DNA from: Notospermus geniculatus
Lineage: Eukaryota; Nemertea; Pilidiophora; Heteronemertea; Lineidae
DNA: 64,000 bases
Direction of reading: 5' to 3'
Assembly (NCBI GenBank): GCA_002633025.1
Contig: NMRB01002821.1
Span: 10,855-74,854 of the forward strand
Under the pieces are notes generated by a model. That model saw nothing but the letters and a program-made list of their open reading frames with translations. It was not told the origin of the DNA and did not search any database. Shown one piece after another: positions 1-12,347 of the stretch. The position numbers were made by a program, and so were the translations under genes. The number at the start of each line of letters is the position of its first letter. Position 1 is the stretch's first letter.

Positions 1-344
1 TACAGTCATAATTCACGGAGCGCTCGCGTTATTTTTTTCAGTGCGAATGTAGCTTTATGTTTCGCGGATTAACATCGACCACATTATCCCTACTAGCAAT
101 TATCGTATAGAATGGCAGTCCAGACACATTTGATGAACGGTATTTGGCCTGCAGAAATACATGTATTCAAAAATAGATAGGCTTATCTATTTTTGATGTA
201 TTGTGTACTACCTCGGCCATAGGTTGCATGCGAATACTATTGCGGAGAATCATTGTGATGAAAATGTTTTTTTAGCGCAGAGTCCAAACATAATGTTATC
301 CTGCGGTTAACCACCCCCCAGTACTAGTGCCCTGTCAGTTTTCA

Positions 345-660
345 GATTATCCAGTACACTCCTCTCGCAGTGTTTTCGTTCGCTCTGTATGCTCCCCTCA
401 TAAAACACTGCTTCGAATAGCCGGTATTCTGCCGATTGACCGCTAGATGGCACCACTACTGTTCCCGCTACCGCGAAGGAGAAAGTGTTTTAGGATTTTG
501 CTTAGTTTATTCAGCCTGATGGCGGGCGCTGATTGGTTGGACAGAAATAGTGCCATCTGGCGGTCAATAGGCAGAATACCGGCTATTCGAAGCAGTGTTT
601 GGTGAGCGGAGAATAGCGAACGAAAAATAAACACTGCGAGATGAGTGTAATGATCCAGTG
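345..660. repeat. Long inverted-repeat MITE with paired CTCF-like motifs
   Basis: Arms at about 357-457 and 548-648 are reverse complements over about 100 bases (for example ACTGCTTCGAATAGCCGG on the left and its complement on the right) around a 90-base loop. Each arm carries a CCGCYAGATGGCA motif (440-452 plus, 551-563 minus), 12 of 13 matches to the CTCF-type core CCASYAGRKGGCR. No clear target duplication. Confidence 0.75.
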
Positions 661-2101
661 GCAGGCAGATTTTTACCACCTTTGTACATTTGTACTGAGG
701 GGTGTACCGGCTCTTCTTTGCTTAGGCTGTTGACGAATACGGCAGCGAAACGCTTTTTAGCCAGTAAAGTGTGGTACACACTCCCACCTACCAATGTTTC
801 TTATTCTTGGCTTCTTCATTCCAACATTTATTTATAACCTGCTTGAAAGATTTCACATAAACCTGGCTTCTGGTAGGTTATTCGTTCAATTGTATACATG
901 TACACCTTGTGTGCAGTTCATAGAGTCACGTGTGACTTGGTTAAAATGAACAAAAGTACACCAATACAGACTACATTGGCTTTTTCTTCCAACTGCGACG
1001 AAGCAAAAAAGTTCCACGCTGATCAGTAATTGCAGTTGCATGAATGCCATTCATGTTCCCAGTTAATCATCTCTGTAGGACTTCACCGGAACACCTTTCC
1101 ATCGCATCGCAGTCAATGCACATAAGATGTACACACTTCCATTACAGACCGGCTAAATGAATGCCTTATTGAGAAGCCATCTAACTTATACAGTCCAACT
1201 GGCTGGGAATGCATTAGCCATTCAACAAGAACGGCGACTTATTGACTTTACAAGCCAAATCCTATAAACTTCTTTATCAGCCGACGATTATTTTTGCAAG
1301 TTGTAGCGGTGTCTTTTTTATGGGGCAATTCGTTCTGATCAGTCTTGTTTATCTGCTGCTCAGTGCAGTTTTTTCCAACCCGATGGCTGAACAGTGGCCG
1401 GCGTGTCTATGAGACCTGATGGACAATCAATAACTTTGCACTTCCATAGACAACACGGCCAATAGGAAATGGTGCAACTCCACTTTCCGGTTGCACTGCA
1501 CTGTCCACTCCCCAGATACGTCATTACTGATAATTGCGTACATGCAGGAATGCAAGCATGCAAATTTCGCCTGTTTTGGGCACAATTGAGATACACAAGA
1601 GCCCCCATCGAATACGATCAACGCTATTTTGGCTGAGGTTGAGTTACTTGTGACGAATTTAACCGCTACTCTTTGAACGGCATTTGGGAATCGCTATGAA
1701 CGTCACTTTTTTTTCCTCTACGGTACGGAATTCTTGATTCCTACTTTTAAATTTAGAAGGACGTTTTGCATTGGTTCAACTGATTTAGGCATGCTTTTGG
1801 AATGTCCACCCTTGATCCCTGCCCCTGGTTGGTTTGTGGGTCGTTATTTTAATCCCCTCAAGTAATGTAATTTCCTTATCTGTTTGTGTCGTTTTTGTTA
1901 ATCGAAATGTTTTTGTACACTACTCCAAATGGTGGCTTGGGGTTATTTGTGTTCACTTCAAGATTGGTTCCCGAGATCTCACCACTGTGGCTGTGTACTG
2001 AAATAGGTAAATCCAATGCTTCACTTCCATTATCACGTAATCGTGACTGAGAGAAAGTGGGGCGGACGGTTTCAATAAAATTATAATACATTCGTAAAAG
2101 G

Positions 2102-2236
2102 TACCTATCCACGTCGTGAGAGTTTTCTTGCGCGAGTTGGATCTCAATGGGCAACTGCAAGCCGTGAGGAAATAAACGATGGTGAAATGCCCATTGTGAG
2201 CCAACTTCCGCGAGAAAACTCTCACGTGGATAGGCG
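2102..2236. repeat. Hairpin element (about 50-bp arms)
   Basis: ACCTATCCACG..GAGAGTTTTCT at 2102-2153 is repeated in inverted form at 2188-2236, with a 34-base loop. It reads as a small palindromic MITE; open frames crossing it are by-products of the palindrome. Confidence 0.65.
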
Positions 2237-2581
2237 CCGCAATACGACCGGATAAATGAATAGTGATGTAGACCAGTGAGAGCAACCAAGAGGCTATCGT
2301 ATACATCGTATCGTGAAAACGCGGTCGACGCCAGTCCGTATGTGCAGAAGATCTAATTATTTATCAGACCACGCCAATTCCATCAGCACAACGACTATGT
2401 TATTGGCAAACCCAGAGTACATTGATTTCGTGCAAAAATTCGAGGTCGGAAAGGTCGGGAACGTGGCACGGTCAATCAATATTTCAGCATCACGCATATA
2501 GATCATATATGGTACCGTTTAAACGCATCCCGTATGGATCTTACGGCTATTTCTTTCAGAGATCAGTGGAGTTAGACCCTT

Positions 2582-2707
2582 CGGGTCGTATTCATAAAGC
2601 AGTTTTATCGTTAGAACCGTCTTAGGCCGGGGGTCATGTACAGTGGTTAACGCCGGAACCGGCCTAAGACGGTTCCAACGATAGAACCGCTTTATGAATA
2701 CGACCCG
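2582..2707. repeat. Palindromic MITE, termini like GGGTCGTATTCATAAA
   Basis: About 49-bp arms at 2582-2630 and 2659-2707 with few mismatches. Termini of the type GGGxCGTATTCATAAA are familiar from short palindromic MITEs of marine invertebrates (general knowledge). Confidence 0.7.
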
Positions 2708-3650
2708 AAAAGTTTAGTTCACAACTGGTTATCCCGCCGGAAAACTTCATCATGATATGATGCAAAACGTGGATAATGGTGGTTCTTTACCCTGTCACAA
2801 CTCAATTCTATAAGCTAATTAATTCATAATTATCCATGTGATTGGCAGTCAGTAACTCTATGTAATTCAGCACTAATTGTCTGTTTTTACGACAGGTATC
2901 ATTCAATCATCAGACTGCTAACATGTGATTTTATTTGACAAATCATATACTAAGAAACTGAAATGATATGAAAGGTAGTTTGGAAAGTATTCCAGTTAAA
3001 ATCTGATTTCTTTCAGGAAACCCCATTGACACTGATGGCCAATATGGCCGCACCATGTCCAACGAATTCTATGCTAACTAGGGTGTGACGTCACATGAAG
3101 AACCTCTTTACCAAGTCTCACCTACTTGTCTCCGGCTTGCAGAGAAACAGAGAATCAAATTAAATTCCATTATCCAATTTACTGAAGTAAAAGACTAAAA
3201 GGACGTTTGCATAACCATGATACGTTTCAAGTCTTTTTTGTCACAATCACCATCAAAGCACTATCGTCAAAACGATTCCTTCGTTGCGAAGTAGGGGCCC
3301 CGTACAGAAGTTACAAAATTACAAACTCCTCAGCAAAGTTTAATAAGTTTGAACCTAATTAGAAAAGATGGTGACATGGAAACAACAGGAAAAGAAATCA
3401 ACGAATGTAATTGACAACGAAAATGAATGTGGTAAGACGTTGATTATTGCTTGATCACAAGCTGTTCCGTCTTTCGTATCAGCATTGATTTCTTCATTTA
3501 TTATGCTAGTCGATTTCTTCATGTAGACAACAGAAAAGGGAATTACAAAGCTGAGAACGTACATTTTACCACTTAAATTTCACGTGTGCCTGGCTGCCTT
3601 TGTATCCCATGGAATGTGGGAATGCCGTGAAACTTCATTATGTTTGTCAA

Positions 3651-3787
3651 ATACGGTAGAATCCAACTGACCTCGACGCGAGTCCATATAAAAATTTTCT
3701 AAGTTCTAATAATATCACGATATTTTTAGAACTTACAACATTTTTATGACCTGGACTCGCGACGAGGTAGTTGGATTCTCCCGTATT
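3651..3787. repeat. Palindromic element (about 65-bp arms)
   Basis: ATACGGTAGAATCCAACT at 3651 returns inverted as AGTTGGATTCTCCCGTAT at 3770-3787; the arms nearly meet in the middle (about 3719). Confidence 0.7.
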
Positions 3788-4648
3788 TACATATGTGCAC
3801 CTTTTCTGAAAGGAACAGTATGCATTTTCTACATAATCTTGACAACAAACCTAGTAGGTATGTATAAATTAGAATTTCCATGATAACTATCTAAGATACA
3901 TGTATTTACCAGCAAAAAACAGTCGATTGCAACCGGGGTTAGGAGTAAAGGCTAAACACAGGGACATACTAGTACTCGACACTTACAATGGCAGCATCCA
4001 ATCATGGTGGAAGGGCTTTCTTTCCGTACTATTTCCAACAGGACACAAAGGTCCCCACTCTGTACTTTTTCTCTGCGTGGCAGCTGTTAGTCACGAAACA
4101 CATCATTGACGACAAGATCCCCACCAACACGCCAAGCACACATCCATCCTTTACGCCTTACTATTCCACCAATCTGCCGAATAATTGGATCCGACCGTAG
4201 GGGCTCAGCTCTCCGGACCAGCGTATGTTACAACACTGGATCAATACAACAAGCAAATTGCCATTATCTAAATGACAAAACTCGTTAACTTAGTTATCAA
4301 CTTAACATTCCTTTACTCTGCCCATTTTACTCGTGGAGGCACGAACACAACACAAGAGGCAACAAGATTAAGGAACAGCCATTTACTCAAGCAGTTTTTT
4401 CCTCCCCGGCATTTTCTTGGTGACATAAGACTCTTTTAATGGTAAAATTGCAATTGGGAGACAAAACGGGTGAGAAAGAAGCACGTAAGCTGAAAGAAAT
4501 GGACTGCAAGGACTAGGGATGCCAATCAGAATTGGGATGAAGCTGTTTTGGATGTGAATGCTTCCTGCCAAAAAATGCTTCGCCGACAAAGAATCCTTTC
4601 TCCATAACTGGTGGTAAGTAGGTCCGAATGGAACTGACAAACCCCATC

Positions 4649-4812
4649 AGGAGCTGTGAGGCAGTTGACCAATAGGAGTCACTACAGTCCAATTCAATGC
4701 CCAGCGGACCCATTCATAGTTGATTGAGCACCAATCAGGAGAATGTTCTTTTGTATTGGTCCGCTAGAACTTTGCTGCCATCTTTTGGGAATAAACGCGG
4801 CTGACTGCTCCT
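4649..4812 (+). mobile_element. MITE family B, copy 1
   Basis: A 164-bp unit with imperfect termini AGGAGCTGTG / CTGACTGCTCCT. A second copy in inverted orientation occurs at 9830-9995, which fixes its boundaries. Non-coding. Confidence 0.65.
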
Positions 4813-5249
4813 AGCGTCTTCGAATTATTTCGATTTTTTACTTCCCTTGGCGAGTGTGTTAATCTCTATCTCGAGATTTCTTATGTACATGTACGTGACG
4901 TAATGTACGTCCTAGCGAGTCATCAAAAGGATCCACGATTCACTGGATCGCGGAAGGGACTCATATTGAGTGAATCAGAATTGATTACTCACACGTAGAA
5001 ATGAATACGTTATGTATGTAATGTACATCGTTCCAGTATCTTCATGTGGTCAACCTGGTCCAAAAGATATTGACACGTGCACATCTATTCGGCCATCATA
5101 TCAATATTTGGCCGCCGCTGAAGTATATCAAAGGATGGTATGTACCGGTAATTGAAAATCAAAGTTGAAAATTTTATTTTTAGTGCACATCGTTTATTAT
5201 TAAATACTTTAATAGCGTATGCACGGACTCATGTGGTTTCCCCACCTAA

Positions 5250-5587
5250 GGACCGTCTCAAAAATACCTCGAAGCCAAAGAAGTGTAATTTTTTTCACTA
5301 GGGGGGAGGGGTGGCTAACTTCATAGTCACCATCTCACTTCTTGTAAAAAATGACTTCATGGAATTTCTAAAAATATAATTTCTAAAAATAATCTTTCTT
5401 CAAAATAGAGAAATAAATTGTTTAGTCCCTTTCTTCTTACCCAACATCTTTAATAAGACTTGTGCAATACCACCCATGAGTGAAGCCAATTAGACGCCGA
5501 AATTTCACTTCTGAGGGGGGAAGTGGGTCAAGACAGAAGTGAAAAAAATTACACTTCTTTGGCTTCAAGGTATTTTTGAGACGGTCC
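5250..5587. mobile_element. MITE with about 50-bp TIRs and CTAA target duplication
   Basis: Termini GGACCGTCTCAAAAATACCT and its complement at the right end, continuing through AGAAGTGTAATTTTTT. CTAA flanks both ends (5246-5249 and 5588-5591), supporting a 4-bp target-site duplication. 338 bp, no coding capacity. Confidence 0.75.
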
Positions 5588-6462
5588 CTAATGCCAGTGC
5601 AGCTAAAGTTTGCGACCTCATCACGCCGGTAGACGTACCATTCGCCCGTCGTTCGCATATCATAATATCCCAAGTGTAAGATCGTGCAAACATTACGATG
5701 AAGCCAAAGGGTCCGTCCGATGAATATTGATTTAATGGATGTAAGTCAATTCGGAGAGTACTTTGAGGATGGCTATCCAGGGAGATCTTTGCATGTTTTC
5801 TGAATGAGCTCTGATTAGCTGTCGACCGGATGTAAATATTGGTAAATACAGCATGAGTACGACGTTATTAGCGAATGGAAAACCTTGCCAACGAAAGCTC
5901 TGACGAAAGTACCTAAATATTGCAATAGATTCATGCCGTTATTACGAAAAAAATAAACGTAAGATTTACGCAATTTCTAATACGGTTTACCTTCAAGCGA
6001 ACTTTGTTAGGATATATGTTCACACTGGAATACAGAATGGTTGAAACGTGGCAATTTTATGTCAATAAAATATCATCAGACCATCACTGGCAGACAACAA
6101 AACGGAAAATCCATAATTGGAATGACATTCATCGACTGCAAAAAGCTCCGAAATGTCTCAGAGGCCAACTTAGCAATATTGCCGGGCGGTTTCACTGTAC
6201 ACACTGTGGGCGAACTAAATGAAAGCGCAAATCACAGGGGCATCGCTATGGCTCATGGTTCATTAGGTTAATGCCTTTGAGAGACACCAGTGCCCTCTTA
6301 GTATCGACTGTACCGTGAATGCAGAAGTAAATAAAGCCATCAGACATGTCAGTGGTGCTGTTGCAAGTATTAATAGAAAAATGTTTCCTTTACTTTAAGC
6401 CAAGCGTACATCGGCCTTGCGACTGGAAGCAACTGCGCGTTCAAGCGGCGCACATTTGTTAA

Positions 6463-6601
6463 GGGTAGGAACACACCTAACGCGATTCGCATGCGATTGG
6501 GCGACGCATGCGTCAACGCAATTGTTTGCGTGCAGTGCGGCGGAAAATAACAAAGGCGTTGTCGCATGCGTCAACGAATCGCGTTAGGTGTGTAGCCACC
6601 C
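6463..6601. mobile_element. 139-bp MITE, 3-bp TAA target duplication (PIF/Harbinger-like), present in one allele
   Basis: TIRs GGGTAGGAACACACCTAACG and complement (CGTTAGGTGTGTAGCCACCC) with TAA at 6460-6462 and 6602-6604. The second allele at 7135-7140 has the empty site with a single TAA. TAA/TTA duplications and GGG termini suit PIF/Harbinger-derived MITEs. Confidence 0.85.
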
Positions 6602-6604
6602 TAA

Positions 6605-6851
6605 GCCAGGAATCCACTGCTGATTTTCAGCGTTGCGTTGCAACCTGCCACTCGCGACTGAATACGATCACAAGGAACTGATACCGGTCGCCGACCGATT
6701 GCAGACTGAAATTGACCACATCTTCACCATTGGTGGAAATCACGTCTAGCGAGTCCACTGCGGCGATCGAGTGCCCAGTTGCAACGCAACCCAGTTGCAG
6801 AGCAAGTCGCAACGCAAAATCAGCTTGAAAACCAATGGTGGATTCCTAGCT
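6605..6851. mobile_element. TTAA-type MITE, termini AGCTAGGAATCC (allele A)
   Basis: Same element as 7139-7385 and 51174-51416. Its left TTAA has been split by the insertion of the 139-bp MITE at 6463. Ends with GGATTCCTAGCT. Confidence 0.7.
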
Positions 6852-7077
6852 ACGACAGGTCATTGAGGCAACAAGTGGCACAATCCAGTCTTCAATCTGG
6901 AGCGCGCACATCGGACAGGCAATGTTCTGAATGCTACTCGGAATTTGTCGATGTCTTCCGATCGGACCACTCGGGAGTCATTTTGTGGGTCGCATGATTC
7001 CATCACGTGGCNAAAGCCATCAGACATATCAGTGGTGCTGTTGCATGTATTAATAGAAAAATGTTTTCTTTACTTTA

Positions 7078-7812
7078 AGTCAAGCGTACATCGGCCTTGC
7101 GACTGGAAGCAACTGCGCGTTCAGCGCACATTTGTTAAGCCAGGAATCCACTGCTGATTTTCTGCGTTGCGTTGCAACCTGCCACTCGCGACTGAATACG
7201 ATCACAAGGAACTGATACCGGTCGCCGACCGATTGCAGACTGAAATTGACCACATCTTCACCATTGGTGGAAATCACGTCTAGCGAGTCCACTGCGGCGA
7301 TCGAGTGCCCAGTTGCAACGCAACCCAGTTGCAGAGCAAGTCGCAACGCAAAATCAGCTTGAAAACCAATGGTGGATTCCTAGCTACGACAGGTCATTGA
7401 GGCAACAAGTGGCACAATCCAGTCTTCAATCTGGAGCGCGCACATCGGACAGGCAATGTTCTGAATGCTACTCGGAATTTGTCGATGTCTTCCGATCGGA
7501 CCACTCGGGAGTCATTTTGTGGGTCGCATGATTCCATCACGTGGCCAGGTGTGCTCCACAAACGAGGAAATTCATCAGCGCGCGTACATCGGAAGCGACT
7601 GAAGACGACTAGAAGCAACCGTTGGCAACGAGTATAGAATATGAGCAACTGGCTAGAACTAGCGGCAACGGTCGGAAATAGCGTTGCCGGTGCGCGTATA
7701 CATCGACCTGTTTGAGCATCAGTTGTTGCTGGTTCCAGGCGGTCGCCAACCGTTGCCGGAAACGCCACTGCCGTAGTTGCTTCCAGTCGCAAGGCCGACG
7801 TACGCGAGGCTT
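7078..7812. mobile_element. Larger TIR element hosting the TTAA MITE
   Basis: GCGTACATCGGCCTTGCGAC at about 7084 is matched, inverted, by GTCGCAAGGCCGACGTACGC at about 7786-7805, giving about 36-bp TIRs round a roughly 735-bp element. It contains the 247-bp TTAA MITE and several internal GCGCGYACATCG words. The same left end occurs in allele A at 6405. Confidence 0.55.
7139..7385. mobile_element. TTAA-type MITE, termini AGCTAGGAATCC (allele B)
   Basis: TTAA at 7135-7138 followed by GCCAGGAATCCACTGC; right end GGTGGATTCCTAGCT. The right TTAA is no longer recognisable. Compare the intact copy at 51174-51416. Confidence 0.7.
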
Positions 7813-8644
7813 ATACTACAGCATTCCCATTTGTTCATTTCATCCAGACGTTATTTACTTCGGTTTCTTGCACGTTACATTACTACACAAAATATTAGTC
7901 GGAAAGAAAAAAATAATGTCACGGTGAGCCTGGCGTGACTATGAACCGTTGTTACAGGGACAACACCGTTCTTTAAATCATTCATGAAGAATTCGTCCGC
8001 TTGGCGTCTTCAGCTTTCTCAGAATCAGACGCACGCGAGCTGTCATAAATGAAGTCAAATTAGCTGAATGACATAAGGCCAAACTCTATTATCCATTGTT
8101 GACGTCGGGGCACCCCAGATGCCAACAGAATCAACAATCTCGTTTTCCATCTCCGCGTGATTGACGCGAGACCCATAATTCATGTTTAACTCGAAAATAG
8201 CTGATGTTTACCTCGAGGTTAGCTGATTCATAAGCTGCTTTGAGAGGGTCCAAGGCTAATTGAATCCGGTACCTGACGAGGCATCACATGGGGCTACTGA
8301 GTACTTCATTTCCAAGTAACACGGTTGAATTCTTTGAACTGGCGCCCAGCATTGACATCATTACTTTTTTCCTAATAGTTCTGCTTTCTTCAAGAGTACA
8401 TGCTATAATTAGCCATTGTTTTCCATTCTGTAGCAAATTACATGTACGTTTATCGCTGACAATTACGCTAATGAAACAGGAGGTAACCCACCAGAGAAGT
8501 CGCCCAAAAGTACAAGTAGACGTATACATGTGTAGAGTATGTTGTGCTGCAGTGAATGGAAAGAATGTACAGTATCTCTCTTACGTTGTGACGACACGAA
8601 ATACGGAGCAAACGCGATTTTTGACGTGTACCAGTTCATCAGTC

Positions 8645-8807
8645 GGGAGTTTAATAAGAGATCGTCCCGCTAAGGTAACACTAACAACGTTAACGTCAAT
8701 TCATGAACATGTATTTTTTACATTGTCAATGTACGTCAGAAATAGTGTTAGCAATGTTTAGCGTAGTGTTTTCGTTAACGGGGCGATTTCTTAAACTCTC
8801 GAGTGAA
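8645..8807. repeat. Degenerate copy of the CGAGAGGTTAAGAAA palindromic MITE
   Basis: Right end CGTTAACGGGGCGATTTCTT..CTCTCGAG matches the intact copy at 58328-58449; the left end is diverged. Middle has TTACATTGTCAATGTACGTC, also shared with the other copy in inverted form. Confidence 0.55.
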
Positions 8808-8891
8808 GAACTCATTCAAACTGACAATTTTCAATTTGGTAGGGCGCAAGAATTGGTTGTAGGACTGGTCAGTTGTGAAAGGAATAGGCGC

Positions 8892-9197
8892 CCGTTCCAT
8901 AGAGTTCCCGTTTTCACGGTTTTTGCACGGTTCACGCGTGAATTGTCATGTTTCACGGGTGTACCCAAGATTGGGCAATGTATTTCTTATGATGCGGGTT
9001 CCATAGGCGTCATTTTTCTACCTTCGGACAAGTACGATTCATTTCAAGCGTGAATAAATCAAAATCACCTGTGACTCGAGGAATGAACATGCTCATTCTT
9101 TTGGGCGTGAATTCTGTGGAACCAACCCTCGAAATGAAAGATCGTGAAAAATGAAACGGGAAAAGTGAAAAGTGAAAACGTTAACTCTATGGAACGG
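8892..9197. repeat. Inverted-repeat element (about 26-bp ends)
   Basis: CCGTTCCATAGAGTTCCCGT near 8892 and ACGTTAACTCTATGGAACGG near 9178 are inverted; inner parts also pair loosely (CGTTTCAT / ATGAAACG type words). No target duplication recognised. Confidence 0.45.
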
Positions 9198-9744
9198 CAG
9201 CCTTACGCGACATGTAAAGACGACGAGGAAAATAAGTGATGGTGAACATGCAACAATGGTGACGCAGTATTCGCATCCACTAGCACGAACAAGTTTGCCC
9301 GTGATGTACCCCCAGGAAATGAAGATGCATTGACAGGAGTCTCGGCTGGAAAGATGATATACACAAGTCATGTAGATAGTGGCTATCTATGTAATTACTT
9401 AACATCGTCATATTTTCCCTTTTAGTCACTAAGTCAAAGGAACCTAAAGAGCTTCTCTGTGTCTAGCGCCTCCATTGAGAAATTACGTATAGGAACATTT
9501 TGAGATTGATATCTCAGTCTTATTACGACATGAAAAGCCAGGATCAAAAACTGATGTTCATCCATTATCGTGATTAACGGTATGTTATGTGTGTGGATGC
9601 TGACGAAATGCATGTTTTCGAGTTCCGAAATCGTCGAAAACAATGCTTTGGATACTGATTTTGAGAGGACTGATGAGCGGGCGATCTCTTGACGGCTGAT
9701 TTCCGGGAACTCCTTTATCTCCAAAATCTATGCATATTTTCTCA

Positions 9745-10060
9745 ATGAGGAACCTAACTCACTACCTCAATAGGTGTCACTAGTAGTGAAAACTATTGAA
9801 TTGAAAGGAACATTCAGGTTCTGATCAATAGGAGCAGTCAACTGCGCATACCGCCAAAAGGTGGCAGCAAAGTTCTAGCGGACCAATATACAGGAAAATG
9901 CACGTGAGTGGTGCTCGGTCAAGAATGAATGGGTCCGCTACATGCATTGAATTGGGCCGTAGTGACACCTATTGGTCAACTCACTGACAGCTCCTATTAC
10001 CCACACAAAGGCATCCATTGTACAGGATCTGATCACAATGTGCTGCCCTCTATCATAGTT
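9745..10060 (-). mobile_element. Repeat A interrupted by MITE B
   Basis: 9745-9829 plus 9996-10060 together match, in reverse complement, the continuous repeat at 21646-21797 (shared words ACCTCAATAGGTGTCACTAG, ATCCATTGTA, GTGCTGCCCTCTAT). The 166 bases between are MITE B. Confidence 0.7.
9830..9995 (-). mobile_element. MITE family B, copy 2, nested in repeat A
   Basis: Reverse complement of 4649-4812: AGGAGCAGTCAACTGC at the left, ACTGACAGCTCCT at the right. It contains CCAAAAGGTGGCA (9854-9866), 11 of 13 to the CTCF-type core. Confidence 0.75.
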
Positions 10061-10065
10061 ATGAT

Positions 10066-12347
10066 CCCCATTCAACCACATTCTACATGTAAGTGTCAAA
10101 GAAGAAAACCTTCATCTTTGCAACGGTCTTTTCCTTCTTTGTTACGTAATATCATTCCCTTTAAGTACGTCTTATTCAAATTTCTCCTGATGTAATGTAA
10201 CCGATTCCTGGACCAGACGGCTTGGCAGATAAGCAATTAACCTTTGACAGAAGTGTCAACTCCATCATGATCGACTGGCCCACGAAGGGCAATGGTGATC
10301 TACCTTCCACGCAGAAGTCCTCTAGGGGTGAATTCATTTTGCTGCAATTTCTCTTCCTTCATTAAAGACTTCCTATTACCCAAGCACTGATGGGAAATTT
10401 CGATTTTAATTACATGCAGTCAGTCAAAGTGTTGAAGTTTACCTCGTCTGGGGCATCAGCCTACACACAAATGGGATGCTACTTCGCCGAATCATCAGTT
10501 GGATACGCAACACTCAGTTACATCATTGCGGTTACTTTGCTGATGTTGTTAGCCGCCAATAATGTTGCAAAAGCGTATTTGTCTTGCCATCAAATCACTC
10601 TGCTAACGATGCCAGCAACCTGTTAATGCGAACGGGACATTTTAGATGTCTTGCTTGGAGCTGAGATGGGCTGGTGGGTTTGTTCATTCACATTACTTCG
10701 TCTGAATAGAGTGACGTGTGATTGCTGCAAACGAGTGCATCCAACTTGAAGTTTCTTGAGACTATCTTGAGTAGTTCAGTTGTTGCTGTCGTCAAACTTT
10801 GAACAGACTGATGAATCCTGTTGTACATGTATGTCACTACATTCAATAGAAAGCAACCTTTATCCAGATTACCGTGCTTTGTGTAGCCTATATGCACATG
10901 TACAGTACATTACAAGTAGCTAGGCCTACATGTATTCGTTGGACGCTATTCTGCTTTAAAAAAGCATATGGGATTATCCCGCCAGTTAGCGATTTTATGA
11001 AAACGATGATGGAATGCCAAATTTCACGTTGTGCTAAGTGCTCTACTCCTTCACAGAGGCCTACTGATTACTCGCATAGTGGTCACGAGCGTGTTAGATT
11101 TGCATGGAGTATGTTTGTACGTGTAGATACATGCCCCTAGCCACTTGTTCGTGCTGTATTAAGTATTAGTAATGGTTGAGTGTGATTATCGACGACCAGG
11201 GGTGACAGGACTCCAAATCCCCCTAGAAACCAAGTCCACTTTTATTGATCAACTATAGGGATTAGGATAGTATGGCTATAGAAACGGTGACCATTTGAAT
11301 ATGTGGAGGATACCGACACTCGGATTTACATTCCCAGGACTATCGTTCCTTCCCCACTAACTTGCACTCCTCATGTGGTATTCGATATTTTATCACCCAC
11401 ACACTCTGGTTCGCGTCACCTTTCTTTGATAGACCCGAGGCCCAAACAGTCACAACGGCCGGTCAGCCGAGACTACAGGTGTCTGAAAAGCAATTACGGC
11501 GCCTACAAGAGACCATCGACAGAAGTGTCCGGTGATAATATCCTTATTGTGACCAAACACTCGAAGCGATCACTTCATCTTGAGGTGTAAAGTTAACGTT
11601 GTAGATGGTCAAACTTGTCTCCGAGTTGAGGAGAGAAAACACCGAGAATGCGCCGGGGAATTTGAGGACAGACTGCAGACAATAATTATATCACCTTCCA
11701 GAGAGACGGTTGCCATTCCAATTATGTTTTTTTTCTCGTACGGATGGTCAAGTCCAATCACCCAAAAAAGAGAAGAACATGGTGCACCAAAATCGCAGTT
11801 GTCACAGAGAACTGCGTTTGTCATTGGGATCTACCGCCTCCAACACGATCAGATCAATGAAATGGTCCGTGGGCCATTTGGTCACCTGTGTATTACGTAG
11901 GCTACCGGAAAATTTTTTGCAATTTCAGGTCAATAGCACCAGCGGTTACGAAACGTGCTGCCACCAAAATGCCAAATTTTGAAGTTTGACATCTGTGACC
12001 TTGAAAAGTAGGTCAAATAAAAAACCGGTTACATGTAATGTATCTTCATTAGATAGACCTACATGTATGATAAAATTTGGAGGTGATCCAGTCATTGGTT
12101 TTATTAGGAGTTACATCACTTTTGTGTTTTTGGTTTCCGCCACCTGGTGGCCAAGCTAAGAATCGAATCGGACCGAAACTTGGTGACATTGGTCCTCTGA
12201 CCTAGGGGTATATATGTACCAAGTTTCTGATCAATAACTCCAGCGGTTACGAAACGTGCCATGCTAACATGGCTAATGGACAAGACGACGGACGCTGCAC
12301 CATCGTAATAGCTCACCCCGGTGAGCTACATGTAAAAGGCCTCAGTG
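10066..12347. other. No recognisable gene
   Basis: Only short frames without conserved features. A degenerate 19-base word CAGCGGTTACGAAACGTGC recurs at about 11940 and 12240, probably repeat debris. Confidence 0.5.

Larger units (their letters stand above)
6333..7545. other. Assembly join: two alleles laid end to end around a single N (7012)
   Basis: 6333-7011 and 7013-7545 are the same sequence. The repeat starts with AAAGCCATCAGACAT at the base after the N and at 6333, and the first copy stops exactly at the N. They differ by about five substitutions, a 4-base indel and a 142-base MITE insertion present only in the first. This is the expected signature of overlapping, unmerged allelic contigs rather than a tandem duplication. 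Confidence 0.8.

Noticed and set aside
1876-2289. 137-codon minus-strand frame
   Set aside because: It runs through both arms of the hairpin at 2102-2236, so it is a by-product of the palindrome.
6333-7545. Interpreting the 0.5-0.7 kb direct repeat as a tandem duplication
   Set aside because: The copies meet exactly at a single N and differ like alleles, as at two other single-N sites, so an assembly join is simpler.
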